Source: an uncultured Pseudomonadota bacterium (GTDB lineage: Bacteria; Pseudomonadota; Gammaproteobacteria; Burkholderiales; Methylophilaceae). Taken from it: a stretch of DNA of 64,000 bases. Shown in pieces: positions 1-11,099 of the stretch. The first letter of the stretch is position 1. Each line of letters opens with the position of its first letter. The position numbers and the translations under genes are program-made. Below the pieces are notes generated by a model. That model did not search any database and was not told the DNA's origin. It saw nothing but the letters and a program-made list of their open reading frames with translations. The stretch lies in NCBI GenBank assembly GCA_903838125.1, contig CAILXF010000024.1:25086-89085 (forward strand). Direction: 5' to 3'.

Positions 1-435
1 ATGTTGCTGGATGAGTTGAAGCTAGACTGGGCCGAGCGCACGCTAGAGTTGGTGCAAGTGGCATCTGGTTATCGCTTTCAAGCGCGTCAACAATTTACGC
101 CATTTCTGGCACGTTTAAATCCAGAAAAACAGAGTAAGTATTCACGCGCCTTGCTCGAAACGCTAGCAATTATTGCCTACAAACAGCCAGTGACACGTGG
201 TGATATTGAAGAAATTCGTGGAGTGGCAATTAACCCTAATCTGATCCGCCAACTACAAGAGCGGGACTGGATTGATATTGTTGGCCAGCGCGACGTTCCT
301 GGTCGGCCATCGCTTTACGCCACAACCCAGCATTTTCTAGATGACCTTAATCTACTTTCATTGACTGAGCTACCAGAGATGCAAGATTTTAGTGCGTTAG
401 ATAATTCCTCATTAGATTTTAATCTTCAGGGTTAG
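1..435 (+). CDS. scpB: ScpB, chromosome segregation/condensation protein (5' end cut by window)
   Basis: The visible 144 residues match the middle and C-terminal part of ScpB, the winged-helix kleisin-associated subunit that joins ScpA and SMC in bacterial condensin. The recognisable core is LLETLAIIAYKQPVTRGDIE (about residues 51-70), followed by VRGV-like and GRPSLYATT segments typical of the second winged-helix domain. ScpB proteins are normally about 180-280 residues and begin with a first winged helix (a segment like EALLFASGEPL), which is absent here. The ATG at base 1 is therefore probably internal and the gene starts left of the window. It is followed by rluB, a neighbour order common in proteobacteria. 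Confidence 0.9.
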   Translation: MLLDELKLDWAERTLELVQVASGYRFQARQQFTPFLARLNPEKQSKYSRALLETLAIIAYKQPVTRGDIEEIRGVAINPNLIRQLQERDWIDIVGQRDVPGRPSLYATTQHFLDDLNLLSLTELPEMQDFSALDNSSLDFNLQG

Positions 436-530
436 GTTTACTTTACTCAGCGTGCAAAAAAGCCACATAGTGTGCGGTGATTAGCACTAACTGCGGTAAA
501 ATGCGCTATTGCAATCAATAAGTTATCAAT

Positions 531-1640
531 ATGGCACGTCCCTTTAAAACCCAACGCGATCCACAGGCCACACCACGCCGCCCAAAAACTGATTTTACCA
601 AGTTGCCGGCTGATCCTGATGCGCCAGCAGAACCAACGCAAAGGCTACATAAGTTACTTGCGTTGGCTGGGTTAGGTTCGCGTCGGGATATGGAAGCGCT
701 CATTGAAACTGGACGTGTTACGGTAAACGGGGCGCCAGCCACAGTCGGTCAGGGCGTGACTCAGTTTGATTTAGTGCGCTTAGATAGTCGCCCACTTAAA
801 TTGCCATTCATTGCTGAGTTGCCACAAGTGCTGATTTATCACAAACCTGAAGGCGAGATCGTTAGTCAAGATGATCCTGAAGGCCGTGCTAGTGTATTTG
901 ATAAATTACCTAAAATTAAAAATGCTAAATGGATCGCCATCGGTCGTTTAGACATGAATACCAGTGGTTTGTTGATATTTACCACTTCTGGTGAGCTCGC
1001 GAATCGTTTTATGCATCCACGCTATGAAGTTGAGCGTGAGTATGCAGTGCGTATTTTTGGTGAACTGACCGATGGTCAGATGACGCAGTTAACTGAAGGT
1101 ATTGAACTAGAAGACGGCCCTGCCAATTTTGATAGCATTAAACCGCAGGGTGGTGAGGGTGCAAACCATTGGTATCAAGTGATACTGCGTGAAGGTCGTA
1201 ACCGTGAAGTACGTCGTTTATTTGAGGCGTTTCAGTTACCCGTCAGCCGTTTAATGCGTGTGCGTTTTGGCCCAGTTAATTTACCTCCGCGTGTAAAGCG
1301 TGGACAAATGCTTAAACTTGAACAAAAAGAAGTGGTAGGCTTGTTGGAATGGGCTGATTTGCCAGTACCAAGCGCACCTTTAAGGCAGCTTACCCAACGT
1401 GAAAAGCTAAAGGCAACGACCGTATTTATGCCTAAAGTACGTAAGCAACGCATTAGTGCGTTAGATAGACCACCACGTGATGCTGCTGATGGTTCAGCGC
1501 CTAGGCCTTATCGTAAAACGTCACCTGCAACTAAAAAGCCAGCACCTAAAAAGAATGAGAACCGACGTGTGCGTCAAACTAGCGATTTGGATGCGCCAGC
1601 CATGCAAAAGAAAAGTGACCGTAATCGCGGTCGCGGTTAA
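531..1640 (+). CDS. rluB: RluB, 23S rRNA pseudouridine(2605) synthase
   Basis: A 369-residue RsuA/RluB-family pseudouridine synthase. An S4 RNA-binding domain spans about residues 36-85 (QRLHKLLALAGLGSRRDMEA). The catalytic motif GRLDMNTSGLLIFT places the nucleophilic aspartate at residue 141. The segment REGRNREVRRLFEAF near 224-238 is typical of the RsuA/RluB/RluE/RluF branch. By family knowledge RluB modifies U2605 of 23S rRNA. The C-terminal roughly 80 residues are a Lys/Arg/Pro-rich tail longer than in E. coli RluB (about 290 residues), probably an extra RNA-contact extension. It follows scpB after about 95 bases. RsuA or RluE would be alternatives, but length and scpB context favour RluB. 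Confidence 0.88.
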   Translation: MARPFKTQRDPQATPRRPKTDFTKLPADPDAPAEPTQRLHKLLALAGLGSRRDMEALIETGRVTVNGAPATVGQGVTQFDLVRLDSRPLKLPFIAELPQVLIYHKPEGEIVSQDDPEGRASVFDKLPKIKNAKWIAIGRLDMNTSGLLIFTTSGELANRFMHPRYEVEREYAVRIFGELTDGQMTQLTEGIELEDGPANFDSIKPQGGEGANHWYQVILREGRNREVRRLFEAFQLPVSRLMRVRFGPVNLPPRVKRGQMLKLEQKEVVGLLEWADLPVPSAPLRQLTQREKLKATTVFMPKVRKQRISALDRPPRDAADGSAPRPYRKTSPATKKPAPKKNENRRVRQTSDLDAPAMQKKSDRNRGRG

Positions 1641-1661
1641 TTCAATACAGCTTTAGTGTTT

Positions 1662-1706
1662 AATAAAAAACCCTCACTACCATTAAGGTCGTGAGGGTTT
1701 TTTATT
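1662..1706. terminator. Bidirectional intrinsic terminator between rluB and a convergent methyltransferase gene
   Basis: Perfect inverted repeat: CCCTCAC (1671-1677) pairs with GTGAGGG (1691-1697), flanked by A6 on the left and T6 on the right, so a hairpin plus U-tract forms on either strand. It sits between the 3' ends of rluB (+) and the convergent gene at 1721-2863 (-). Confidence 0.9.
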
Positions 1707-1720
1707 ATTAAAACCTCTAA

Positions 1721-2863
1721 TTAAGCTTTAGCTAAGCGCCATAGTGAGGTAATTTCTGCTTTGCGTGCTGCATGCAGAGGGTCTGAAGCGTCTAGTGTTT
1801 TGCTGTGGCGGGCTTTGGTGTCGGCTTTATCAATGACCTTAAGGCCGGCGGCTTCTATCCATCCTAACAGCTCTTCACGCGTTCTAAGGCCTAGGTGCTC
1901 TGCAAAGTCAGATAAGATTAACCAGCCTTCGCCTTCTTTAGTTAAATGCGCACTTAGGCCATTTAAAAAGCCTTTTAACATTTGGCTTTTTTCGTCATAG
2001 ATGGCGGATTCTAATGCTGAGCTTGGATGCGCAGGTAACCACGGTGGGTTGCATACAATCAAATCCGCTTTGCCATGTTCTGCTTTAGGATAAAGGTTGG
2101 CTTCTTCTAAAGCGACTGCAGTTTTTAAGCCTAAATTGGTTATATTTTTCAAAGCGCAGTCGAGTGCACGATGAGAGTTATCGGTACCAATGACTTTGCT
2201 GATACCGCGATTAGATAAAATCGCCGCCAATACTCCAGTACCCGTGCCGATATCAAAGGCTAGGTTACAAGGAATAGGCAATGGAGCAGTATCGACCAAG
2301 TCTAGGTACTCGCCGCGAATTGGTGAGAACACGCCATAGCTAGGGAATATTTTGTTGTTGATGACGGAAATATCAACTCCACTTTTGCTCCACTCATAAG
2401 CGCCAACTAAGCCTAAAATTTCGCGTAATGACACCACGATACCTTGGGTGCTTTTGCCGTAAGCATGCTCACACGCTGCTTTGACATCGGGGGCGCGACG
2501 AAGACTAATGTTGTAGCCTACATTCAATTCAATTACCAGCATGCCTAAAATACGGGCTTTTTGCGATTGGCCTTGGCGATGCAAATGGAATGCTTGCAAC
2601 ATAGTATCGCCAGTTTTCTTAGGTTTTTTACGTGGGCGATCTATGCGGCGTGATAAAGCCTGCATTAATAATTTAGCATTTTGAAAGTCGCCGCGCCAAA
2701 GTAAGGCTGTGCCTTCACAACATAGTTTGTAGGCATCATCGGCCTTAATGGTATCGTCAGTAATCAATACTTTTTTTGGCACTGGCGCGTCATTTTCTGA
2801 GTGCCATATGCTGGTTTTGGTTTTACCAGCTTCTTGCCAGCTGATGGTGTTAGGTGTATTCAA
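1721..2863 (-). CDS. Class I SAM-dependent methyltransferase (HemK/PrmB-like fold, NPPW motif)
   Basis: 380 residues. The C-terminal half is a Rossmann methyltransferase: motif I FDIGTGTGVL at about 203-212, an acidic VIGTDNS motif near 224-230, and NPPW at 272-275. NPPY/W is the signature of N-methyltransferases acting on amide or ring nitrogens, as in PrmB/PrmC and RsmC. The N-terminal about 190 residues carry no motif I can name and may be a substrate-recognition domain. It lies 11 bases downstream of prmB in the same operon, hinting at protein or rRNA modification. The exact substrate cannot be told from sequence. Confidence 0.75.
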   Translation of the reverse strand: MNTPNTISWQEAGKTKTSIWHSENDAPVPKKVLITDDTIKADDAYKLCCEGTALLWRGDFQNAKLLMQALSRRIDRPRKKPKKTGDTMLQAFHLHRQGQSQKARILGMLVIELNVGYNISLRRAPDVKAACEHAYGKSTQGIVVSLREILGLVGAYEWSKSGVDISVINNKIFPSYGVFSPIRGEYLDLVDTAPLPIPCNLAFDIGTGTGVLAAILSNRGISKVIGTDNSHRALDCALKNITNLGLKTAVALEEANLYPKAEHGKADLIVCNPPWLPAHPSSALESAIYDEKSQMLKGFLNGLSAHLTKEGEGWLILSDFAEHLGLRTREELLGWIEAAGLKVIDKADTKARHSKTLDASDPLHAARKAEITSLWRLAKA

Positions 2864-2874
2864 AATATTATGGC

Positions 2875-3786
2875 CTAGAGTAACTGTGCTTTGGTGAGTA
2901 AAAATACAAATTCATTGCCTGATGAAACTTCTAACCAGTTAAATGCAATGTTTGGGTATGCGGCTTGTAAGGCATCGCGATTGTGACCAATTTCAACAAT
3001 CAAGATACCGCTTTCGTTTAAGTAATGTCCAGCTTCCCGAAGCAGGGTGTGGGTGTGGTCTAGCCCGTCATTGCCACTACCAAGCGCAATTTTTGGTTCA
3101 TTGCGATATTCGGCTGGCAATTCTGCCATGGATGTGGCATCAACGTAGGGTGGGTTGCTGATAATCACATCGTATTTTTTACCCTTAAGTGCCGTGAACA
3201 TATCAGATTGAATAGCGGTAATTTGATCTTCTAAGCCGTAGTTGGCAATATTGATATTGGCTACGTCTAGTGCATCAGTTGAAATGTCGACCACATCAAC
3301 CGCCGCATTTGGGAAGGCGCTGGCTAGCATAATGCCTAAACAGCCACTACCAGTGCAAATGTCGGCAGCGCTTTCTACTAGCTCCGGATATTCTATCCAA
3401 GGACTTAAGTCATCGTTTAGAAGCTCCGCAATAAAGGAGCGTGGAACTAGAACGCGTTCATCAACAAAGAACTTTAGACCCTGCAGCCAAGCTTCTTTTA
3501 CCAAATATGCGGTGGGGGTATGTGAACTGATACGTTGCTCAAGTAGCTGTGAAAGTTTGCTACGTTCTGCATTGGTAATACGTGCGTCAAAAAAGTTATT
3601 GAGGGTATCCATCGGTAAATGGAGTGCGCTCATCACAAGCCATACTGCTTCATCGTAGGCATTGTCGGTGCCATGACCATAGAAGATGTCAGAGGCTTCA
3701 AATTGGCTTACCGCATAGCGCAGCCAATCACGAATGGTCAACAGTTCGGTGCTTGCAGCGGTATGGATGTTGTTAGGTGTAGTCAT
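2875..3786 (-). CDS. prmB: PrmB, ribosomal protein L3 N5-glutamine methyltransferase
   Basis: 303 residues, the usual length for PrmB. Family features in order: helical N-terminal domain, a VPRSFIAEL segment (114-122; PrmB has VPRS where PrmC has VPRP), motif I DICTGSGCLGI (142-152), and catalytic NPPY at 211-214 that binds the glutamine side chain. PrmB methylates Gln150 of ribosomal protein L3. The gene is 12 bases downstream of dapE, and the yffB-dapE-prmB order is a known proteobacterial arrangement, which strengthens the assignment. PrmC is the alternative, made less likely by the VPRS motif. Confidence 0.92.
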   Translation of the reverse strand: MTTPNNIHTAASTELLTIRDWLRYAVSQFEASDIFYGHGTDNAYDEAVWLVMSALHLPMDTLNNFFDARITNAERSKLSQLLEQRISSHTPTAYLVKEAWLQGLKFFVDERVLVPRSFIAELLNDDLSPWIEYPELVESAADICTGSGCLGIMLASAFPNAAVDVVDISTDALDVANINIANYGLEDQITAIQSDMFTALKGKKYDVIISNPPYVDATSMAELPAEYRNEPKIALGSGNDGLDHTHTLLREAGHYLNESGILIVEIGHNRDALQAAYPNIAFNWLEVSSGNEFVFLLTKAQLL

Positions 3787-3798
3787 GATTATGTAAGG

Positions 3799-5267
<1,469 letters not shown>

Positions 5268-5373
5268 GACGCTAGGTGTTTGACGTAAAACACCATTTTA
5301 ACAGTTTTAGCCTAAAGTGCTGACATTCTATTTAATCAAGAGATTAAAGTGCATTCAGCTTAAATTGGGTAAG

Positions 5374-5406
5374 CAAAAAAACAAACACCCGCAAACGGCG
5401 GGTGTT
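5374..5406 (-). terminator. Intrinsic terminator downstream of dapD
   Basis: A 9-bp perfect stem (5384-5392 with 5398-5406, AACACCCGC/GCGGGTGTT, loop of 5) is followed on the minus strand by a run of seven T at 5375-5381. It separates dapD from the yffB-dapE-prmB operon. Confidence 0.85.
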
Positions 5407-5429
5407 GAGTTGAATACTTTACGAGCTAA

Positions 5430-6257
5430 TTAAATACCGCGTAATAACTCGTTAATGCCCACTTTACCAAGTGTTTTTTCATCTACTTTTTTCACGATTA
5501 CAGCGCAATAAAGACTATAAGTGCCGTCTTTAGAAGGTAAGTTGCCTGCAACGACTACTGAACCTGCTGGTACACGACCATAAGTTACGCTGCCAGTTTC
5601 ACGGTCGTAAATTTTGGTTGATTGGCCAATATAAACGCCCATAGAAATCACGCAGTTGTCTTCTACAATAACGCCTTCAACCACTTCAGAACGTGCACCG
5701 ATAAAACAGTTGTCGCCAATAATGGTTGGGCCAGCTTGCACAGGCTCTAATACGCCACCAATACCTACGCCACCAGACAAATGGACATTTTTACCAATTT
5801 GCGCACATGAACCTACAGTTGCCCAGGCATCTACCATAGTGCCTTCACCTACATAAGCACCAATGTTCACGAATGAAGGTAATAGCACCGCATTTTTGCC
5901 GATAAATGAACCGCGGCGCACCATTGCTCCAGGCACTACGCGAAAGCCGCCAGTTTTAAAATCTTCAGCAGTGTAATCAGCAAATTTTGCTGGCACTTTA
6001 TCAAAATACTGCGTGCAACCACCATCTAACAGTACATTGTCATCTAAACGGAATGACAGCAATACTGCCTTCTTTAGCCATTGGTGCGTTTCCCAATCTT
6101 GAGAAGCGCCAACGCGGCTAGCTACACGCAGCTTTCCAGAATCAAGGTCAGCCATTACGCTGGCCACAGCTTCTTTTACTTCACGGCTAGCGTTAGATGG
6201 ATTGATGTTCGCGCGGTCTTCAAATGCGCCTTCAATGATGTTTTGTAATTGACTCAT
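5430..6257 (-). CDS. dapD: DapD, tetrahydrodipicolinate N-succinyltransferase
   Basis: 275 residues, matching the family length of about 274. DapD transfers succinyl from succinyl-CoA to tetrahydrodipicolinate, the committed step of the succinylase DAP/lysine route. The central part is a left-handed beta-helix of hexapeptide repeats (for example [20 protein letters not shown] and [20 protein letters not shown]). The N-terminal helical domain and the C-terminal [13 protein letters not shown] segment are also typical. It is expressed as a separate unit from dapE, since a strong terminator follows it. Confidence 0.96.
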   Translation of the reverse strand: MSQLQNIIEGAFEDRANINPSNASREVKEAVASVMADLDSGKLRVASRVGASQDWETHQWLKKAVLLSFRLDDNVLLDGGCTQYFDKVPAKFADYTAEDFKTGGFRVVPGAMVRRGSFIGKNAVLLPSFVNIGAYVGEGTMVDAWATVGSCAQIGKNVHLSGGVGIGGVLEPVQAGPTIIGDNCFIGARSEVVEGVIVEDNCVISMGVYIGQSTKIYDRETGSVTYGRVPAGSVVVAGNLPSKDGTYSLYCAVIVKKVDEKTLGKVGINELLRGI

Positions 6258-6394
6258 GATGGGGTAGGTAGTATTCCAAATAAAAATGTATAAATAAGGC
6301 TAATAAGCAAATGCGGTATTTTACCCTAAAGTATTAGAAATTTAGCACTCTGGGTAAGTCGGCCAGTAGCATGCTAATCTAGCGGTGCTATGGC

Positions 6395-7225
6395 TTATCT
6401 GCCCGCACCCATTTTAGTAGCATCGTATAGCGGACGTACTTTTGGCATCAGCGCACGCAATTCATTAATGCGGTTGGCATTGGCTGGGTGGGTGCTTAAG
6501 AATTCAGGGGATTTAGCCTCACCTTGAGCATTCATTTTTTGCCAGAGCGTAATAGCTGCTTCAGGGTTATAGCCAGCGCGAGCTGATAATTCTAAGCCGA
6601 TTTTATCAGCTTCTGTTTCTTGTTCACGACTGTTTGGTAAGGCAAAAAATAACTTCGAACCTAAGTTAGCGGCTTGCGTTGTTGCATTGCCAGCCAAGGC
6701 GCTAGTGCCCTTAGAGAAAAATAGCGCCATCGCTTGTAGTCCAAACTGTTGAACGTAAGCTTGTGACATACGTTCGCGACCATGCTCACGCAAGGCATGC
6801 GCGATTTCATGGCCAATGACCGCACCTAATTCATCGTCGGTGACATGTAACTTATCAATGAGTCCACTCAACACCATAATTTTTCCGCCGGGCATGCAGT
6901 AGGCATTCACTTGGTCACTTTTTTCAACATTGACCTCCCACTTCCATTGTGCGGCATCAGGTCTGAATGCCGAGACTTGTCCAATTAGATTGTTTGAAAT
7001 ACTGCGAACGCGCTCCAATTGTGATTGGTCAATATTGAGTGTGTGAGCTTTCTCAGCAGTATTTAATGTTTGCAGATAGGTTTTGCTCGACATACTGGTA
7101 ATTTGTGAGGCTGGCATTAACAGTAACTGTGAGCGCTTGACGCCAGAGATGCTGTCTTTAGTGGTTGTGGCACAGCCACTGATAAAACTCACCGTGAAAA
7201 GTGCTAACAATGCTGATTTAATCAT
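6395..7225 (-). CDS. M48-family metalloprotease lipoprotein (LoiP/YcaL-like)
   Basis: 276 residues. A signal peptide ends in the lipobox FISGC (lipidated C18), so the protein should be a lipoprotein of the outer or inner membrane. The zinc motif HEIAH is at 139-143 and the third-ligand region EQETEAD at about 201-207. Family members such as YcaL, LoiP and BepA degrade misassembled outer-membrane proteins. There are no TPR repeats after the protease domain, so this is the short LoiP/YcaL type rather than BepA. It lies 33 bases downstream of kup on the same strand, with no obvious functional link. Confidence 0.85.
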   Translation of the reverse strand: MIKSALLALFTVSFISGCATTTKDSISGVKRSQLLLMPASQITSMSSKTYLQTLNTAEKAHTLNIDQSQLERVRSISNNLIGQVSAFRPDAAQWKWEVNVEKSDQVNAYCMPGGKIMVLSGLIDKLHVTDDELGAVIGHEIAHALREHGRERMSQAYVQQFGLQAMALFFSKGTSALAGNATTQAANLGSKLFFALPNSREQETEADKIGLELSARAGYNPEAAITLWQKMNAQGEAKSPEFLSTHPANANRINELRALMPKVRPLYDATKMGAGR

Positions 7226-7258
7226 AGGTACAGTTGTAGTTTTAATAACAATTTCCGG

Positions 7259-9142
7259 TCAGAATGAAACTTGTGAGCCAAGCTCCACCACGCGATTTGG
7301 TGGCAACTTAAATTGATTGGTAACAGTTTCAGCTGATCTAAATAAGCCGATAAATATTTTCTTACGCCAAAAAGCCATTTCTGTTTTTTCATTGGCAATT
7401 AAAATTTCTTTACCGACGAAGAATGACGTATCCATCGCATCTAATATCAAGCCTTGATCCGAACATAGCAGCAAGTCACGTGGTAAATCTGGTTCATCTT
7501 TGAAGCCGTAGCGCACAATCACTTTATAAAAGTCATGTGGCAGAATTTCCACTTCTACGCGTTCATGTGGTCGCGCATGCGGAAACTCTAGAAACTTCAC
7601 GGTTAAGATGACCACGCGTTCATGTAGTACTTTGTTATGTTTTAAATTGTGCAACATGGCATGCGGCACGCCATCTGGATTGGGTGTTAAAAATAATGCC
7701 GTACCTGGCACACGTGCTGGCGGATGAGCACCTAAAGCTTCAATAAATGGCTCTAGCGCCATGGCCTCATTCTTGAGGTGCAGGTATAGCATACTGCGAC
7801 CAGTTTTCCAGGTATTCATCAGGGTGAAAATGAAGATCCCAATCACTAAGGGCACCCATCCGCCATCGGGAATTTTTAACACATTCGCACTGAAGAACGC
7901 AACATCTACCGTCAGAAATAGACCCACTAAAGCGCCGGTGCGAGATTTACTCCAGCCCCACATATGATGAAACACCATGCCTGCTAATAATGAGGTGATG
8001 ACCATGTCGCCAGTGACCGCAATACCATAGGCCGCTGCCAGATTTCCGGAAGACTTGAAGCCAAGGACCAAGGCCATTACGGCCAACATTAAACCCCAGT
8101 TGATACGTGGCATATATATTTGCCCTTCATGACTTTCTGAAGTGTGCTCTACGTGCATACGTGGCAAGTAACCTAACTGTAGGGCTTGGCGCGATACTGA
8201 AAATGCGCCAGTAATGACAGCTTGCGAGGCAATGACTGCCGCTAACGTGGCCAATATAATTAGCGGAAACAACATCCACTCTGGCGCTAGTAGGTAAAAA
8301 GGGTTTTTAACACTCTCGGGGTTCAGCAATATTAAAGCACCTTGGCCAAAATAATTCAGTACCAGCGATGGCAGCACTAAACCAAACCATGCCAAGCGTA
8401 TCGGGAATCGACCGAAATGGCCCATGTCTGCGTATAAAGCTTCTGCGCCGGTGACCGATAGCACCACTGCACCAAGTGCCACAAAGGCGATCCATGGACT
8501 GACTATAAAAAATTGCAGGGCGTAAATTGGGTTAAGCGCATGCAAAATGGAGGGGTTTTGCAAAATACTGCCAATCCCAAGTACGGCTAAGGTGCCAAAC
8601 CATAACAACATAATTGGGCCAAAAAAAGCACCGACTAAAGCCGTGCCCTTACTTTGCGCCCAAAACAGTATGAAAAGCACGACTAAAGTTACGGGTAATA
8701 TCAGAGGGTGCAACATAGGTGCCGCTAACTCTAAACCTTCTACGGCTGACAAGACTGAAATCGCTGGGGTGATCATACCGTCGGCATAAAACATACAGGC
8801 GCCTAGAATACCTAGCAGCATAATCGTGCGTTGTTTCTTTAGGTTACTACCTGCATTGTGACTGGCCAATGCCAGTAAGGCCATAATGCCGCCTTCACCG
8901 CGGTTATCTGCACGCATAATAAATAACACGTACTTAACTGATACCACCATGATCAATGCCCAAAAGATCAGCGATAAGATGCCGTACATATTGGTCGCAG
9001 TCAATGGCACTGGGTGCATGCCAGCAGAAAAAACTTCTTTCATGGTGTACAAAGGACTAGTACCGATGTCACCAAAAACCACGCCGAGGGCGGCTAGGGT
9101 TAAAGCGGAAATTTTTGTTTTATTGCCAGGGGTTGATGACAT
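7259..9142 (-). CDS. kup: Kup, low-affinity potassium uptake protein
   Basis: 627 residues, the standard Kup/HAK/KT length. The N-terminus LGVVFGDIGTSPLYTMKEVF (about 18-37) is the family's diagnostic first transmembrane segment, and GGIMALLALA and ACMFYADGMITPAISVLSAV segments follow. About 12 hydrophobic helices cover the first 430 residues, with a cytoplasmic C-terminal domain after that. Kup is a K+/H+ symporter in the inner membrane that works independently of Trk and Kdp. It appears monocistronic apart from the close downstream M48 gene. Confidence 0.95.
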   Translation of the reverse strand: MSSTPGNKTKISALTLAALGVVFGDIGTSPLYTMKEVFSAGMHPVPLTATNMYGILSLIFWALIMVVSVKYVLFIMRADNRGEGGIMALLALASHNAGSNLKKQRTIMLLGILGACMFYADGMITPAISVLSAVEGLELAAPMLHPLILPVTLVVLFILFWAQSKGTALVGAFFGPIMLLWFGTLAVLGIGSILQNPSILHALNPIYALQFFIVSPWIAFVALGAVVLSVTGAEALYADMGHFGRFPIRLAWFGLVLPSLVLNYFGQGALILLNPESVKNPFYLLAPEWMLFPLIILATLAAVIASQAVITGAFSVSRQALQLGYLPRMHVEHTSESHEGQIYMPRINWGLMLAVMALVLGFKSSGNLAAAYGIAVTGDMVITSLLAGMVFHHMWGWSKSRTGALVGLFLTVDVAFFSANVLKIPDGGWVPLVIGIFIFTLMNTWKTGRSMLYLHLKNEAMALEPFIEALGAHPPARVPGTALFLTPNPDGVPHAMLHNLKHNKVLHERVVILTVKFLEFPHARPHERVEVEILPHDFYKVIVRYGFKDEPDLPRDLLLCSDQGLILDAMDTSFFVGKEILIANEKTEMAFWRKKIFIGLFRSAETVTNQFKLPPNRVVELGSQVSF

Positions 9143-9292
9143 TAAAATGGTATGTTGAGTTTGATAAGACCGCTATTATCAATCAACTTAAATACTAAAC
9201 CAATAGATTTTTACTGATTAATGAAGAATGTATTGAAACGAAATGCCAAGTGGCGCTGTGAGTCTAGCTACGCCTCGTTTTTAGAATATGAA

Positions 9293-10522
9293 TTAAGGCT
9301 TGGTCTTATTGATTGTGGCATCTGCTGACCCTACGCCAAAGCTTAGGGAGACTTCATCGCCTGCTGTAAGTTGTTCGCTAGTGTTGATAATATTGCCAAG
9401 TTTATCTTGCACAAAGGCATAACCGCGACTAAGCACTGCTTGCGGATTGAGGTGACTCAAATTTTGACTAAGGCGAAGTAGGTTTTGTTGTTTATTACGT
9501 AATTGCTGATTAATGGCGGCGTTCAGGCGGTAGGCGCTTTGTTCCAGTTGAATTTTTTGTTGGGTGATTTGTTGTAGAGGTGAGATTAATCTACGTGCTA
9601 GGTAATCTAAGGTTTGTGCACGTTGAGCTAGCAAATATTGCATATTTTTGCCTAATTGCTGATGCATCTGTTGCAGACGGTTGAGTAGACCTTCACGTGA
9701 CGGTGTTGCTAGTTCTGCTGCTGCTGTTGGCGTGGCGGCACGTATATCTGCTACAAAGTCACAAATGGTAAAGTCTGTTTCGTGGCCAACACCGCTAATG
9801 GTTGGGATGCTGCAGTCAGCGATGGCGCGCGCAACGATTTCTTCATTAAATTGCCATAGGTCTTCAATACTACCGCCACCACGACAAATGATTAGCACGT
9901 CACATTCAGCCCGACTGCTGGCTTGATGTATGGCATTGGCAATTAAATTTGCGGCACCTTTGCCTTGTACTGGGGTAGGGTAAATGATGACCGGTATGCT
10001 CGGCATGCGTCGTTTAAGCGTAGTTAATACATCACGTAAAGCTGCCGCATCAGGGGAAGTGACGATGCCAATTTTCTGGGGGTAAGTTGGTAGCGTCTGC
10101 TTAAATATGGCATCAAATAAGCCTTCTTGCTGTAACTTGGCTTTAAGTTTTTCAAAAGCTTCAAACAGAGCACCTAAGCCCGCACGCTGTAAAAATTCTA
10201 CCGTGAGTTGAAAGTCTCCGCGGGCTTCATACAAGGTAACAGTACAGCGAGCTTCTACTTTGTCGCCTTCTTTCGGCACCCAGTCTAAATAACTATTACG
10301 GCCTTTAAACATGACGCAGCGCGCTTGTGCGCCTGCGTCCTTGAGCGAGAAATACCAATGACCGCTGGCTGCGCGAGTAAGATTAGAGACTTCGCCACCC
10401 ACCCAAAAGAGAGGAAAGCTTTGCTCTAGAAGATTGCGCGCTAAGCGATTGAGCTCACTTACGCTAAGAACATGTTTTTCCGTCAGGAGCGACTTTGTTA
10501 AATTTGATGTGAGTTCTGCCAA
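9293..10522 (-). CDS. xseA: XseA, exodeoxyribonuclease VII large subunit
   Basis: 409 residues (E. coli 456). An N-terminal OB-fold (about 16-115) contains LFWVGGEVSNLTRAASGHWY and CVMFKGR, the usual ssDNA-binding features. The catalytic core holds GIVTSPDAAALRDVL (about 152-166), RGGGSIEDLWQFNEE (about 215-229) and ISGVGHETDFTICDFVAD, all family hallmarks. A long coiled coil follows. The enzyme degrades single-stranded DNA with the small subunit XseB, which is not in the window. The gene is divergent from dsbB. Confidence 0.95.
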   Translation of the reverse strand: MAELTSNLTKSLLTEKHVLSVSELNRLARNLLEQSFPLFWVGGEVSNLTRAASGHWYFSLKDAGAQARCVMFKGRNSYLDWVPKEGDKVEARCTVTLYEARGDFQLTVEFLQRAGLGALFEAFEKLKAKLQQEGLFDAIFKQTLPTYPQKIGIVTSPDAAALRDVLTTLKRRMPSIPVIIYPTPVQGKGAANLIANAIHQASSRAECDVLIICRGGGSIEDLWQFNEEIVARAIADCSIPTISGVGHETDFTICDFVADIRAATPTAAAELATPSREGLLNRLQQMHQQLGKNMQYLLAQRAQTLDYLARRLISPLQQITQQKIQLEQSAYRLNAAINQQLRNKQQNLLRLSQNLSHLNPQAVLSRGYAFVQDKLGNIINTSEQLTAGDEVSLSFGVGSADATINKTKP

Positions 10523-10586
10523 AAGGTGCCTAATCCGTTAAAATGAATCATTCGTAATATTAAATGATTATATCGTGGAGGCAGTA

Positions 10587-11087
10587 ATGCTAAACAAACT
10601 TCTTTCGGCTCGCGCTGGCTATTTGTTGGGTTTTGTTGCAAGTTTTGCTTCTGTCGGCTTGGCGTTGTGGATACAAATGCGTTATCAACTTAATCCTTGT
10701 CCTTTATGTATTTCGCAACGCATGGTGTTAATGGGTTTAGGCTTGTTATTTTTAACTGCAGCCATTCACAATCCTGCGAAATTAGGCCGTAAAATTTATG
10801 CGGCTCTGCACGTGATGGTGGCTATAGGCGGTGCTGGTGTTGCGATACGCCATTGGTGGTTGCAAGCCCACCGCGACAGTATGGTGGCCGATTGTGGTGT
10901 AGGCTTTGATTATATGTTTGAGAATTTTCCGCTACGAAAAGCGCTGACTTTGGTGTTTCGCGGCACCGGTGACTGCGCTGCTATCGATTGGACTTATTTA
11001 GGCCTCAGTATTCCACAAATGGCCTTGATTACCTTTATCGGCTTTGCTGGCTACGCCCTATATTTGGCAAACTTAAAGCAAAAATAA
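10587..11087 (+). CDS. dsbB: DsbB, disulfide bond formation protein B
   Basis: 166 residues from the ATG at 10587. An in-frame GTG at 10575 is possible, but GGAGG at 10577-10581 sits six bases before the ATG and overlaps that GTG, so the ATG is preferred. Four membrane helices are visible. The first periplasmic loop has the redox pair NPCPLC (C38/C41); the second loop has two cysteines (VADCGVGF and TGDCAAI). DsbB reoxidises periplasmic DsbA and passes electrons to ubiquinone. It may be co-transcribed with cysM, which begins 12 bases later. Confidence 0.93.
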   Translation: MLNKLLSARAGYLLGFVASFASVGLALWIQMRYQLNPCPLCISQRMVLMGLGLLFLTAAIHNPAKLGRKIYAALHVMVAIGGAGVAIRHWWLQAHRDSMVADCGVGFDYMFENFPLRKALTLVFRGTGDCAAIDWTYLGLSIPQMALITFIGFAGYALYLANLKQK

Positions 11088-11099
11088 CTAGAGAAGCTT

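Noticed and set aside
3242-3658. 138-codon plus-strand frame opposite prmB
   Set aside because: Shadow of prmB, low-complexity Ser/Ala-rich composition typical of antisense frames.
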